Shown: one piece after another, positions 10,301 to 17,610 of the stretch
Layout of the letters: the number at the start of each line of letters is the position of its first letter
How positions within the stretch are numbered: position 1 is the stretch's first letter
Source: DATJGR01 sp041739525
GTDB lineage: Bacteria > Pseudomonadota > Gammaproteobacteria > Pseudomonadales > Azotimanducaceae
DNA length: 64,000 nucleotides
Reading direction: 5' to 3'
Assembly (NCBI GenBank): GCA_041739525.1
Contig: JBGSNQ010000165.1
Span: forward strand, 36,821 to 100,820
The notes under the pieces: generated by a model
Told to the model about the DNA's origin: nothing
Databases searched by the model: none
The model's input: the letters and a program-made list of their open reading frames with translations, nothing else
Program-made: the position numbers and the translations under genes

Positions 10301-10440
10301 CCGACGGCGGGGAAACGCGTGATCGGGTCTTCCGATTTCGCGATGTTGCGTACCGAACTGGTACCGAGCGCGATCAGCAGCGCGAACATCACCAGCGTGA
10401 ATTGCCAGCGATCGACGAAGAACCGGGTGATCGCGTCCAT
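7363..10440 (-). CDS. RND efflux pump inner-membrane permease
   Basis: Proton-driven RND transporter of 1025 residues with the usual two repeats of six membrane segments and two large periplasmic loops. The first TM is followed by the AKSEDPITRFPAVGV region seen in the AcrB/MexF-like superfamily. The TM4 proton-relay acidic pair is visible (LGLLVDDSIVVTEN, near residue 400). It exports amphiphilic compounds from the periplasm or inner leaflet, working with the adaptor encoded just upstream (stop and start overlap in TGATG) and a TolC-type channel. No outer-membrane channel gene is adjacent; the NodT-type gene at 56.9 kb is not linked. Control is probably by the divergent TetR gene. Confidence 0.95.
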   Translation of the reverse strand: MDAITRFFVDRWQFTLVMFALLIALGTSSVRNIAKSEDPITRFPAVGVVVLLPGADAEQIERLIAIPIENALNGLEDVRQITSGSRAGVATIGVEFIYGSEPEKKYDEVVRELNVVRSSLPDGVTLVRADRRNPAQTNVVQMALVSETASFRRMEGYARDLRDAIERAPGVQHSEIWGVPAAEVRVAADLDRLAAYRLPLTAVADALTREGLDAPIGAVESGGRRFNVEATGSFDSLDEIRSVVLRSSEGSVVTVGDVADVAWSNDQRSHITRFNGERALFVTARAKLGATVFDVIDGVRAQVDGFEPRLPPEIRLERGFDQAVTVEHRLGSLGRDFLIAIGLVLLTLLPLGYRASLVVMVSIPLSLSMGVVALQFLGYSLNQLSIAGFVLALGLLVDDSIVVTENIARRLREGLAPREAAIAGVSEINIAVVGCTATLLLAFVPLMSLPEGAGDFIRSLPVAVVCTIASSLIVSLTIVPFLASRALPSSGAGHTNVFLDVVMRGIHRIYRPALHVALGWPRSTVAVSLLLVAATLTLVPKLGFSLFPENDSPYFLVDVELPQGTAVSETDRAVLFADGVIAAEPHFVWRFANTGRGNPQIYYNVIPEEQQSNVGSIYVRFDRWESVSGHATLEALRAKLKTYPGARFNVRRFENGPPIEAPIAVRVRGPDIAALTEIAADVERIVRGTPGTRDVSNPLAARLVDLDMNIDSAAASLRGVPAGSIDQTLRVAIGGVSVAEFRDPVGDSYPVILRAPRADVMSVSDLDRLYVWNGEGAASPLAELANPQLKSGPARIDRFERERTVTVRAYTEFGHLTSSVTQDVARQLASLRMPAGYTLSFGGAAEAQERSFGGLLPATMVALFGILAVLLLEFRSFSTTAVVAFVIPFGIMGGLIALAIAGESLSFTAVIGFVALVGIEIKNSILLVEFANQQRAKGVRLREAIERAGEVRFLPVLLTSLTAIGGLSPLVFEHSPLYSPLAMVLIGGLVSSTLIARIVTPAMYLLLAPKDAADAAEQSAPLAAA

Positions 10441-11519
10441 CAGCCGGGCTGCGCGATCCGCACCGGCTCGCCATCTCTGACGTAAGCGGCACCGGCCGCT
10501 ACTACGCGCTCACCCACTTCGAGACCGGACACGACCAGCACGCCGTCGCGGGCGATGCCGGACGTCTGCACCGCGCGGCGGCGCGCGATGTTGTCGCCAT
10601 CTACTACGAATACGGTGCCTTGGTCGGCACGACCGTCGAGCAGCGACAACGTCGGCACGATCAGCGCGATTTGCGCATCCGCTGCCGCGGCCACGGCAAT
10701 TTCGACCTGCGCTACTTGTCCGCTGCGCAGCCCAACAGGATCATCGGGGCGCACTTCGACTTCGAACGCGCCGGTCGCATCGTCGCTTTTCGCGGCTACG
10801 CGCACGACCTTGGCGGCGCGTTGCGGCAGTCCGGCAATCTGCACCGTTGCAATGCTGCCAACGTCGACTCGGGCCGCCGCGCGCGATGCCACTGCCGCAC
10901 GCACGACCATGCCCTGCGCCGTTTCGCCGAGCACGAGGATCGGCGTACCTGCATTGACCATCTGTGCGGGTTCGGCCTGCCGCCGCAACACCACGCCGGA
11001 CGCAGGCGCCGTGAGCAACGTACTTTCCTGCGCACGCTCCACTGCAAGTCGCGCATCGTCCACCGCGGTTTGCGATATAAAGCCTTTCTCGAACAGCGCC
11101 TGATTGCGCGCGAGCAGGCGCTCGGCGTTCTCGCGCGCTTGCGTTGCTTCCGTCGGATTGGAGCCGACGCTGGTACGGCGCAACGAGGCAAGCTGTTGCC
11201 CGGGAACGACCACATCGCCCGTGTCGACCCGCAGCGACAGAATCACCCCGGGGGCATTGAAGGACAGTTCGGTCTCGCGCTTGTAGCCGACCAGGCCGCT
11301 GGCGCGAATCGCGCCGGCGTCCACGGCACTGGCGACCGAAACCACCGAAACGACCGGCCGAAGGTCGGGCGGCGGCGCGAGTTCGCTGGGACGCGCCTCT
11401 CCACAACCCGACAGCAGGGCCGCCACCGCGGCAGACAGCACAATCGCAACGACTACACCAAAGGCCGAGTTCGCTACTGGCCATCGCAGGTGCTCAGAAC
11501 GGCACGAGTTCGAATGCAT
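10440..11519 (-). CDS. RND efflux periplasmic adaptor (membrane fusion protein), lipoprotein
   Basis: Adaptor of 359 residues joining the RND permease to an outer-membrane channel. The N terminus carries a hydrophobic segment and the lipobox LSGC with Cys39, so the protein is probably a lipid-anchored periplasmic protein. A biotinyl-lipoyl-like hairpin (VGYKRETELSF...GVILSLRVDTGDVV) flanks a shortened coiled coil, followed by beta-barrel and membrane-proximal domains. Its stop overlaps the permease start by one base, indicating translational coupling. The promoter region contains two copies of a TetR-type palindrome. Confidence 0.93.
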   Translation of the reverse strand: MHSNSCRSEHLRWPVANSAFGVVVAIVLSAAVAALLSGCGEARPSELAPPPDLRPVVSVVSVASAVDAGAIRASGLVGYKRETELSFNAPGVILSLRVDTGDVVVPGQQLASLRRTSVGSNPTEATQARENAERLLARNQALFEKGFISQTAVDDARLAVERAQESTLLTAPASGVVLRRQAEPAQMVNAGTPILVLGETAQGMVVRAAVASRAAARVDVGSIATVQIAGLPQRAAKVVRVAAKSDDATGAFEVEVRPDDPVGLRSGQVAQVEIAVAAAADAQIALIVPTLSLLDGRADQGTVFVVDGDNIARRRAVQTSGIARDGVLVVSGLEVGERVVAAGAAYVRDGEPVRIAQPG

Positions 11520-11545
11520 CGCCGATCCTCCTTTCAGTCCTGGGT

Positions 11546-11560
11546 CTTGACACTGTCAGG
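11546..11560. promoter_or_regulatory. TetR-type operator, copy 1
   Basis: Inverted repeat CTTGACA-C-TGTCAGG: two 7 bp arms around one base, with one mismatch between arms. It lies 27 bp upstream of the adaptor start codon, in the divergent region shared with the TetR gene. It is the nearly identical twin of the perfect copy 35 bp away, which argues that both are bound by the TetR protein encoded alongside. Confidence 0.7.
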
Positions 11561-11580
11561 TGGGTAGTTTCGTAACACTA

Positions 11581-11595
11581 CTTGACATTGTCAAG
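11581..11595. promoter_or_regulatory. TetR-type operator, copy 2
   Basis: Perfect inverted repeat CTTGACA-T-TGTCAAG (7 bp arms, one central base), 23 bp before the TetR start codon. A TTGACA hexamer lies within each arm orientation, so repressor binding would also cover a possible -35 element. A purine run (GAGGAT) between it and the start codon could serve as ribosome-binding site. Confidence 0.75.
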
Positions 11596-11618
11596 GCAGA
11601 ACGCGAGGATCGCGCGCC

Positions 11619-12206
11619 ATGTCAGCTGATCTGCGCCGCGTCGTTCTCGACGCGAGCCTTGACCTTATTCAGGAAGAGGGGCTCGCGGCTTTGAGCATGC
11701 GCGAAGTGGCGCGCCGCGCGGGTGTCAGCCACCAGGCGCCGTACCACCACTTTCGCGATCGCGAAGGAATTCTCGCGGCCATCGCGATGGACGGCTTCAT
11801 CAAGCTGCACAAGGGCATGATGAAAGCCGTGGCGCCCCTCACCGACCCGGTCGACCGCCTGAACGCCGTCGGCGGCGCCTACCTCACGTTCGCCGTGCGC
11901 AATCAGGCGCATTTCAAGATCATGTTCCGCTCCGAACTGGTTGCGATCGACAAGCACGAAGCGCTGAAGGAGCGTGCCGATGCCGCATTCGACTTCGTCA
12001 CCTCGATCGTTGCCGAAGTCGCGCAGCGGCGCGGTGCGAAGGACACGCTGCCGCTCGTCATCGCCGCCTGGTCGCTGGCGCACGGCGCCGCCACGCTGCT
12101 GCTCGAAGGCAAACTCGATCACCGCTATGGAAACACCGACAAGCAACGTATGGCCGGTGCGATGGCAGCGATCGAAGCTTTCGGTAACCTGATGGCCCGG
12201 GACTGA
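11619..12206 (+). CDS. TetR family transcriptional repressor
   Basis: Regulator of 195 residues. The N-terminal TetR helix-turn-helix is clear (LSMREVARRAGVSHQAPYHHF, about residues 26-46). A helical ligand-binding domain follows, containing a TetR_C_33-like segment. It is transcribed divergently from the RND adaptor gene, with 99 bp between the start codons holding two matching palindromes. The simplest reading is autoregulation and repression of the pump, relieved by a pump substrate. A small DUF7009-like gene follows 8 bp downstream. Confidence 0.93.
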   Translation: MSADLRRVVLDASLDLIQEEGLAALSMREVARRAGVSHQAPYHHFRDREGILAAIAMDGFIKLHKGMMKAVAPLTDPVDRLNAVGGAYLTFAVRNQAHFKIMFRSELVAIDKHEALKERADAAFDFVTSIVAEVAQRRGAKDTLPLVIAAWSLAHGAATLLLEGKLDHRYGNTDKQRMAGAMAAIEAFGNLMARD

Positions 12207-12214
12207 GGCCGCCC

Positions 12215-12601
12215 ATGAAACTCCGCATCGTCGACGACTCGATCCGGTTGCGCCTCACGGTGTCGGAAGTGGCGTCGATCGCGCGCGGTGCTGCAGTCGA
12301 GTCGCGCACCCGCTTTCCTTCCGCAACGCTCGACTACGCCCTGTGGGTTGCCGACGTACCGCACATCGCCGCACGCTTCGACGCCGCGCGCATCGCGATC
12401 ACTCTGCCGCGGGCGGTCGCCTCACGCTGGGCCGGCAGCAACGAGGTATCGCTTCATGGCGAACAGCAGATCGGCGACGGCGTGTTGCGGATCCTCGTGG
12501 AGAAGGACTTCACCTGTGTGGAACCGCGCGAGGGTGAGGATCAGGGAGATCTGTATCCGAATCCGAAGAGCGTTTCGGCGAAGGTGTCCGACGGCGCTTA
12601 G
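12215..12601 (+). CDS. DUF7009-like protein
   Basis: Small protein of 128 residues, beginning MKLRIVDDSIRLRLTVSEV. This opening and the later YALWVAD and ITLP segments resemble the family now called DUF7009 (named from memory; function unknown). It has no signal peptide or membrane segment. It is probably cotranscribed with the TetR gene 8 bp upstream. Its stop codon overlaps the stop of the convergent minus-strand gene by 4 bp. No catalytic motif is evident. Confidence 0.75.
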   Translation: MKLRIVDDSIRLRLTVSEVASIARGAAVESRTRFPSATLDYALWVADVPHIAARFDAARIAITLPRAVASRWAGSNEVSLHGEQQIGDGVLRILVEKDFTCVEPREGEDQGDLYPNPKSVSAKVSDGA

Positions 12602-13143
12602 CGCGCGCAGAGTTTCTGTATTTCGCCGATTGCGCGCGATGAGCCGACCAGCGAGATGTGGTACGAACGCTCGCCGTCAGCCAGCAACAACAGTTCGAGG
12701 CTTTTTCCGTTGCGCATGCCACGGACGATTTCGTTCGCCGAGGATTGTGGTACGACCATCGCATTGCCTCGCGGATTGAGCCGCCACCGAGCGGCCTTCA
12801 TCGGACCGTTGTCGAATTTCCAGCGAACTTCCTCGGAACTCAGCAATTCACCATTCTCGAGCATGAATCGAACGTCGATCTCGCCGGTTGCGCTCCAGCA
12901 CCGAACCGTCGCAGTGACGACGTCACCGCCAACGGGCTCGGACGTTTGCGACGCGGCGCCGACGACACCGGCTTTGTGCATCGGATCGGCGTACTGCTCG
13001 AATCGCCAGTCGAGCGGCGGCAACTCAGACACGGCGGCGAATGAAACACCCGAAATCACCACGATTCCGCCGCCGAAGAGCCACGCGACAAGTCTCCGGA
13101 ACCCGATTCCGGCGCGATGCGGTGGCGACGTGGTCCTGCTCAT
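12598..13143 (-). CDS. Membrane-anchored protein, weakly VasI/TssV-like
   Basis: Protein of 181 residues, not firmly recognised. One N-terminal membrane segment (about residues 18-38) is followed by a periplasmic domain. Its pattern of a paired-Cys beta-sandwich with 'WKFDNGPMKAARWRLNPRGN' and a late 'IVRGMRNGKSLELLLLADGE' strand recalls the VasI-type accessory proteins of type VI secretion, and similar stand-alone domains. No T6SS gene is present. ATG 13143 overlaps the TGA of the enoyl-CoA hydratase gene (ATGA), so it is the last member of a translationally coupled four-gene operon. Confidence 0.6.
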   Translation of the reverse strand: MSRTTSPPHRAGIGFRRLVAWLFGGGIVVISGVSFAAVSELPPLDWRFEQYADPMHKAGVVGAASQTSEPVGGDVVTATVRCWSATGEIDVRFMLENGELLSSEEVRWKFDNGPMKAARWRLNPRGNAMVVPQSSANEIVRGMRNGKSLELLLLADGERSYHISLVGSSRAIGEIQKLCAR

Positions 13144-13937
13144 CGTCCGCGGAACTGCGGGCTGCGCTTCTCCGCGAACGCGCGTCGCCCTTCTTTGTAA
13201 TCCTCGCTGTTGAAGCACGCATCGACCAGCGGCGCCACGTCGCGCGCCGCTTCGAGGTTCGAGTAGCGCTCGTACGCATTGATCGAAGCTTTCGACGCGC
13301 GGATCGTCAGCGGTGCGTTCGCGGCTATCGTCGCGGCATACGCACGCACGCGCGCCTCGAGCTGCTCGTCGGGGACTACGAAGTTGATCAACCCGATGCG
13401 CAACGCTTCGTCCGCTTCGAGAAAACGGGCGCTGAACAGGATGTCGCGCGCGGACGATGGACCCACGAGGCGCGCCAGCGCCGCGGTGCCCGCGTATTCG
13501 TAGCCGAGTCCGAGTTTCGCGGCGGGAATGCCGAATCGCGAACCCGGCGTTGCGAACCGCACGTCGGCATTCAGCGCAATGGCAAGACCACCACCGATGC
13601 AGAAGCCCTGGATCATTGCGATGAACGGCTTTTCCAGATGCGAAAGCCAATGATGACCGCGCCCGGAAATTTCGCCGTATTCCTTACGCTGCTGCGCATT
13701 CGCGCGGTGCTGATCGAACTCCGAGATGTCCGCGCCGGCCGCGAACGCTTTTCCGCCCGCGCCTTTCATCACCACCACTCGCACGTCGTCGTCCTTTTGA
13801 AACGCTTCGAGTGCATCGCCGATGCCCTGCCACATCTCCAACGACACCGCGTTGCGCCGCTGCGGATGGTTGAACGTCAACCAGCCGATGCCGCCTTCGA
13901 CGTCCGCCAGAATCTTCTCGGTCTTCAGTTTGATCAT
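13140..13937 (-). CDS. Enoyl-CoA hydratase/isomerase family protein
   Basis: Crotonase-fold enzyme of 265 residues. The first oxyanion-hole segment is GKAFAAGADISEF and the second is IQGFCIGGGLAIALNADVRFA. A PAAKLGLGYEYAGT stretch occupies the place of the catalytic Glu region, but I do not see the usual E in PE-x-x-LG, so the reaction may be isomerisation or another crotonase chemistry rather than simple hydration. It overlaps both neighbours by ATGA: the CoA-transferase upstream and a small membrane protein downstream. That indicates coupled expression in acyl-CoA catabolism. Confidence 0.9.
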   Translation of the reverse strand: MIKLKTEKILADVEGGIGWLTFNHPQRRNAVSLEMWQGIGDALEAFQKDDDVRVVVMKGAGGKAFAAGADISEFDQHRANAQQRKEYGEISGRGHHWLSHLEKPFIAMIQGFCIGGGLAIALNADVRFATPGSRFGIPAAKLGLGYEYAGTAALARLVGPSSARDILFSARFLEADEALRIGLINFVVPDEQLEARVRAYAATIAANAPLTIRASKASINAYERYSNLEAARDVAPLVDACFNSEDYKEGRRAFAEKRSPQFRGR

Positions 13938-15136
13938 GAAATGGCTCCTGCCTGCGTGAGGCGTTCGATTTCAGCCGCAGCGATACCGAACTCGCGCAGC
14001 ACTTCGTGGGTGTGTTCACCGGGATCGGGCCCGGCGTGATGAAAACGTTCCGCGGCTGGAAACAGCGACAGGTTGATCGGCGAGCGCACCAGCTCGATGT
14101 CACCGAGATCTTTGTGCGGCGCCGGGCGGGTCATCCGCAGGTGTTTCACCTGAGCGTCCTCGAATGCTTCGCCGATGGTGTAGATGGGTCCGCACGGAAC
14201 ACCGACCGGATTCAAGCGCTCCACCAGCTGCGCCGTCGTGAACCGTCGCGTGACCTCGCTAACGGATTCATTCAGGCGCTGCCGATTCCGGAATCGCGAA
14301 CGCCCATCGGCATACGCGGGATCGAGCAGCAGTTCCGGTGCGTCGAGCGCCTCGCAGAAACTCTTCCACATCTTACCGGTACTCGCCGCGAGATTGACGA
14401 GGCCATCCTTGGATTCATACGTGCCCATCGGCACCTGCACGGGATGGAAGTTGCCCTGTTTGCCCGGAATTTCCTTGTTCATCGTGTACCGCGCGCCCTG
14501 GAAATCGAGCTTGCTCAACATGCCTTCCAGCAACGACGTGTGCACCCATTGGCCCTCGCCGGTACGCTCGCGATGCAGCAGCGCGAGCAGAATGCCCTGC
14601 CCCAGAAACATCCCGGCGGTCGTGTCGGAAATCGCGATGCCCACGCGCATCGGCGGCGCACCCGGCTCGCCGGTAATCGACATCAGGCCGCTCATACCTT
14701 GCACGATCTGATCGACGCCGGGCCGATCGCCATACGGCCCGTCCTGGCCGAAACCGGAAATGCTGGCAAGAATGATGCGCGGATTGATCACGCGCAGTTG
14801 CGGGTAGTCGATACCGAGCCGCGACTTCACATCTGCGCGAAAATTCTCCACCACGACGTCAGCACGCGCGACGAGTTGCCGAAACAGTGTGGCCCCGTCA
14901 GCGTGTTTGAGATCGATGCACACGCCGCGTTTGTTGCGATGCAGATTCTGATCGTCCGGGCCATGACGCACACCGGTCACCGAACCACCGGATCCGTCGC
15001 GCCCGGCGGGCGGTTCGATCTTGATGACGTCGGCGCCCCAGTCTGCCAACAACCGCACCGCAGTAGGCCCGGCGCGCGCGATTGTCAGATCGAGCACCAC
15101 GCAATCCGACAACGGCAGTGATGGTTCGTTCGTCAT
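13934..15136 (-). CDS. Family III CoA-transferase (CaiB/BaiF/formyl-CoA transferase type)
   Basis: Enzyme of 400 residues that moves CoA between carboxylic acids. The N-terminal VLDLTIARAGPTAVRLLADWGADVIKIEPPAGRD region is typical. The catalytic Asp is at residue 171 in VGIAISDTTAGM, aligning with the active-site Asp of formyl-CoA transferase. ATG 15136 was chosen because it overlaps the TGA of the upstream cytochrome gene and the conserved fold starts a few residues later; the longer frame adds only low-complexity residues. In this operon it probably activates the acid that the enoyl-CoA hydratase then processes. Confidence 0.93.
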   Translation of the reverse strand: MTNEPSLPLSDCVVLDLTIARAGPTAVRLLADWGADVIKIEPPAGRDGSGGSVTGVRHGPDDQNLHRNKRGVCIDLKHADGATLFRQLVARADVVVENFRADVKSRLGIDYPQLRVINPRIILASISGFGQDGPYGDRPGVDQIVQGMSGLMSITGEPGAPPMRVGIAISDTTAGMFLGQGILLALLHRERTGEGQWVHTSLLEGMLSKLDFQGARYTMNKEIPGKQGNFHPVQVPMGTYESKDGLVNLAASTGKMWKSFCEALDAPELLLDPAYADGRSRFRNRQRLNESVSEVTRRFTTAQLVERLNPVGVPCGPIYTIGEAFEDAQVKHLRMTRPAPHKDLGDIELVRSPINLSLFPAAERFHHAGPDPGEHTHEVLREFGIAAAEIERLTQAGAIS

Positions 15137-15684
15137 TGCTGGTAACCCTCCTCCGAATGCTCCGGTGCGGCGTCTGCGGTCATCTTTGCGTACGCTTCCG
15201 GCTCCAACAGCGGCAGCTTGCGCAGGAACGCGACGAGGCTCCAGATGACATCGTCGTCGCGCGTCATGCCCCACGCCGGCATCGCCGACGACTTGATGCC
15301 GTGCTTGATGATCCAGAAGCGTCGCGCCGCAGCGGCCTCGCCGTCGTCGCGCGCGAACTCCGCGCCCGCGAGCGGGGGCGCAACGGGATACAGCCCCTTT
15401 CGGAACTCGTTATCGGCTACCCCCGGGGCGAGATGGCAGCCCACGCACAGGTGAGCGTATTCCTTCGCGCCGGCAGCCAGGAGCGTCGGCGAATCGAGGT
15501 CCGGCACCTTGATGCCGATGGCCCGCACGGCGATCGAGCGTTCGCGCGTGGTCTGCGCGACCCATCGGAAGACGACGCCGTGCGGCGCATCCGCCGCCAC
15601 GTCGAAAACACCGACATAGACATAGGCCAACGCGGCCAGCACGACCACCAGCAACGTCACCACCACCACTCTCAACGTGGTCAT
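15133..15684 (-). CDS. Membrane-anchored monohaem cytochrome c
   Basis: Protein of 183 residues with an N-terminal membrane anchor (VVVVTLLVVVLAALAYVYVG). A haem c site CVGCH lies near residues 80-84, and SSAMPAWG near residue 134 supplies the likely axial Met. It should act as an electron carrier on the periplasmic face. It is the first gene of the ATGA-linked set and may serve an oxidation step of that pathway. The 94 bp upstream gap to the DUF6178 gene shows no strong terminator. Confidence 0.88.
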   Translation of the reverse strand: MTTLRVVVVTLLVVVLAALAYVYVGVFDVAADAPHGVVFRWVAQTTRERSIAVRAIGIKVPDLDSPTLLAAGAKEYAHLCVGCHLAPGVADNEFRKGLYPVAPPLAGAEFARDDGEAAAARRFWIIKHGIKSSAMPAWGMTRDDDVIWSLVAFLRKLPLLEPEAYAKMTADAAPEHSEEGYQQ

Positions 15685-15778
15685 CGCCCTTCTCCGGGAC
15701 TAGCGCGCACGCGCCGGCATCATGTGGACCCGATAAAACGTGTCCGGCCCCAAGGAAGACGAGCGTCGCCTCCGCGCC

Positions 15779-17449
15779 TCAGATTTTCAACAGCGAGTCG
15801 AGCTCCTCCAGGAACAGCGCCACCTTCTCGAGCTGATCCGGCAGGGTGAGATAGCGCGATTCGTTGGTGGCCGGCGACCCCGGCCGAAAGCCGAGGTTGA
15901 GCTGCAGCGGGTACCGCGGGAAGTCGGTGATGAGCGTGCGCAGACAGTGGGCTGCGCGCGGATCGAGTACGAGCCCGAGCAGCACCAGGTTGTCGCCGAC
16001 GTCCTCGAAATCGCCATCTTCGATCAGGTCGAGCAGATCCGGCTCGCTCACGGCAGATTCGATCTCGTCCAGAATCCAGCGCTTGCGTCTCAGCTGCTCG
16101 CGGACGTGTTCGGAGCGCAGTACGTCGAGCAACGTCCGCGCAACGTGCATCGGCAACGCCTGGATCAGGTGCCAGCCGATCTGGAACAACCGCACGATGC
16201 CGGGGCGGCTTTCAAGCATCCGTTCGATCGAATCGGCGCGGTCCAACGCACTCGTTGGGCGGCCGTTCGAATCCGCCTCCAGAACGTGATGCATCCCGAG
16301 GTTTGCGCAGGCGAGCGCCGCCTTGGCAGCCTCGGCTTCCGTGAATCGCGCTCCCTGATACCAGCTTCCCGCCATCAACACGTTGGCGAGAAAAATGAGT
16401 TCACCGAGCCGGGCACCGAACACATCGGGGCGCGTCAGCTGCAGGCGGTCGAGGCGCGCCTGCAGTTCGAGCGGCGCCTCGCGCGAATCCTTCGGTCCTT
16501 CCAACAATTGCGGTTGCCGATCGCCGGTGATCTCGGCTTCAGCCAACGCGGACTCCAGGGCGCGCAGTTCCAACGGCGCGATCGGCGCTTCGTCCGGTTC
16601 TTCGTCGGAACCCTGCGTCTGCGCCCTGCGCTGTTCGGCAGCCGCCGCCGCAGCCGCAGCCAGTTGATCGAAGTAACGTTGCGCAATTGCGTCGTAGTCG
16701 GTTTGCGCCACGAGGTTCTCGCGCGCGGCCTGCCGCGTGGTCTTTAGAAATACGGCGGCCATCTGCGGCGTAACGAAGCCGCTGCGTTCGCGGCGCTGTT
16801 CCCGTTCGTGCGTCTCATCGTCGAGCAGCAGATGTGCGTCGGCATCGAAGTCGCGCATCGTCGGCGCCGACGAGCAGCGCGCCAGCACACGGTAGAGAAA
16901 CTCGCTGTCCTCGGCTTCGAGTTCCATGAGCGCCGTTTTGACGATGTCCCATTCGTCCTCGTGAATGGAGGTCACGATGTATTCGCCGATCACCTCGAAC
17001 GACACGTTGTCGCTCTCGAGCTGACACAGCACGCACACGCAGCTGCCTTCCACGTGCTCTGCACCGACGGTGCGGTCGATCACGGAGATCAGCGGCGCGA
17101 AGTTGAGCACCACGAACGTATCGCCCAGATCGATTAGGCGTTGCGTCGCGAACGCCGACCCCGCCTCGAACATCACGTCGAGCCATTCGAGGAATCGTTC
17201 GGGCCGCAGCCGATCGGCGCGCCCCGGCGTGAGCGACTCCCACAACGACTCATCGAGCACGTCGCGCATCTGCTCAGGTGTGGTCAGCGCGATCAGATCG
17301 CCAGCGTCGTGCAATCCAACGTGCTCGATCAGCCGCTTCAGCACCGGCGGCTCGAGCTTGCGAACGAAAGCCGGCAATGCCGGGTTGTCGGTGAGCGTCT
17401 TCATCAGACGCTTCGATGATTGAGCTTTCGTCAGTTGGCGTTTCGGCAT
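15779..17449 (-). CDS. DUF6178 family protein
   Basis: Cytoplasmic, mostly helical protein of 556 residues with no signal or membrane segments. The N-terminal LPAFVRKLEPPVLKRLIEHVGLHDAGDLIALTTPEQMRDVLD pattern and later EWLD segment resemble DUF6178, a family of unknown function (named from memory). A Ser/Gln/Glu-rich linker lies around residues 280-295. Cys residues CVCVLC occur near residues 136-141 and could bind metal. The nearest gene on this strand is the P450, but a strong terminator separates them. No role can be assigned. Confidence 0.75.
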   Translation of the reverse strand: MPKRQLTKAQSSKRLMKTLTDNPALPAFVRKLEPPVLKRLIEHVGLHDAGDLIALTTPEQMRDVLDESLWESLTPGRADRLRPERFLEWLDVMFEAGSAFATQRLIDLGDTFVVLNFAPLISVIDRTVGAEHVEGSCVCVLCQLESDNVSFEVIGEYIVTSIHEDEWDIVKTALMELEAEDSEFLYRVLARCSSAPTMRDFDADAHLLLDDETHEREQRRERSGFVTPQMAAVFLKTTRQAARENLVAQTDYDAIAQRYFDQLAAAAAAAAEQRRAQTQGSDEEPDEAPIAPLELRALESALAEAEITGDRQPQLLEGPKDSREAPLELQARLDRLQLTRPDVFGARLGELIFLANVLMAGSWYQGARFTEAEAAKAALACANLGMHHVLEADSNGRPTSALDRADSIERMLESRPGIVRLFQIGWHLIQALPMHVARTLLDVLRSEHVREQLRRKRWILDEIESAVSEPDLLDLIEDGDFEDVGDNLVLLGLVLDPRAAHCLRTLITDFPRYPLQLNLGFRPGSPATNESRYLTLPDQLEKVALFLEELDSLLKI

Positions 17450-17556
17450 GCGCGGAACCTCCAGCTCGAAGGAACGCGGCGTTGTACGCCTCTTATTCGA
17501 CCCGGAACAGACTAGGCAGTTCGACCGAGGGCTGGTAACTTATGACCACAGTGAAA

Positions 17557-17583
17557 AAAACGGCGACTCGAAGTCGCCGTTTT
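17557..17583 (-). terminator. Intrinsic terminator after the P450 gene
   Basis: A 12 bp perfect stem (AAAACGGCGACT with its complement) closes a three-base CGA loop. On the minus strand the stem runs into a T tract, placed 28 bp after the P450 stop. The A and T flanks make it usable in both directions, but only the minus-strand gene needs it. Confidence 0.9.
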
Positions 17584-17610
17584 CGTTTCCAGCTCCTGAA
17601 CGCCCGCGTC

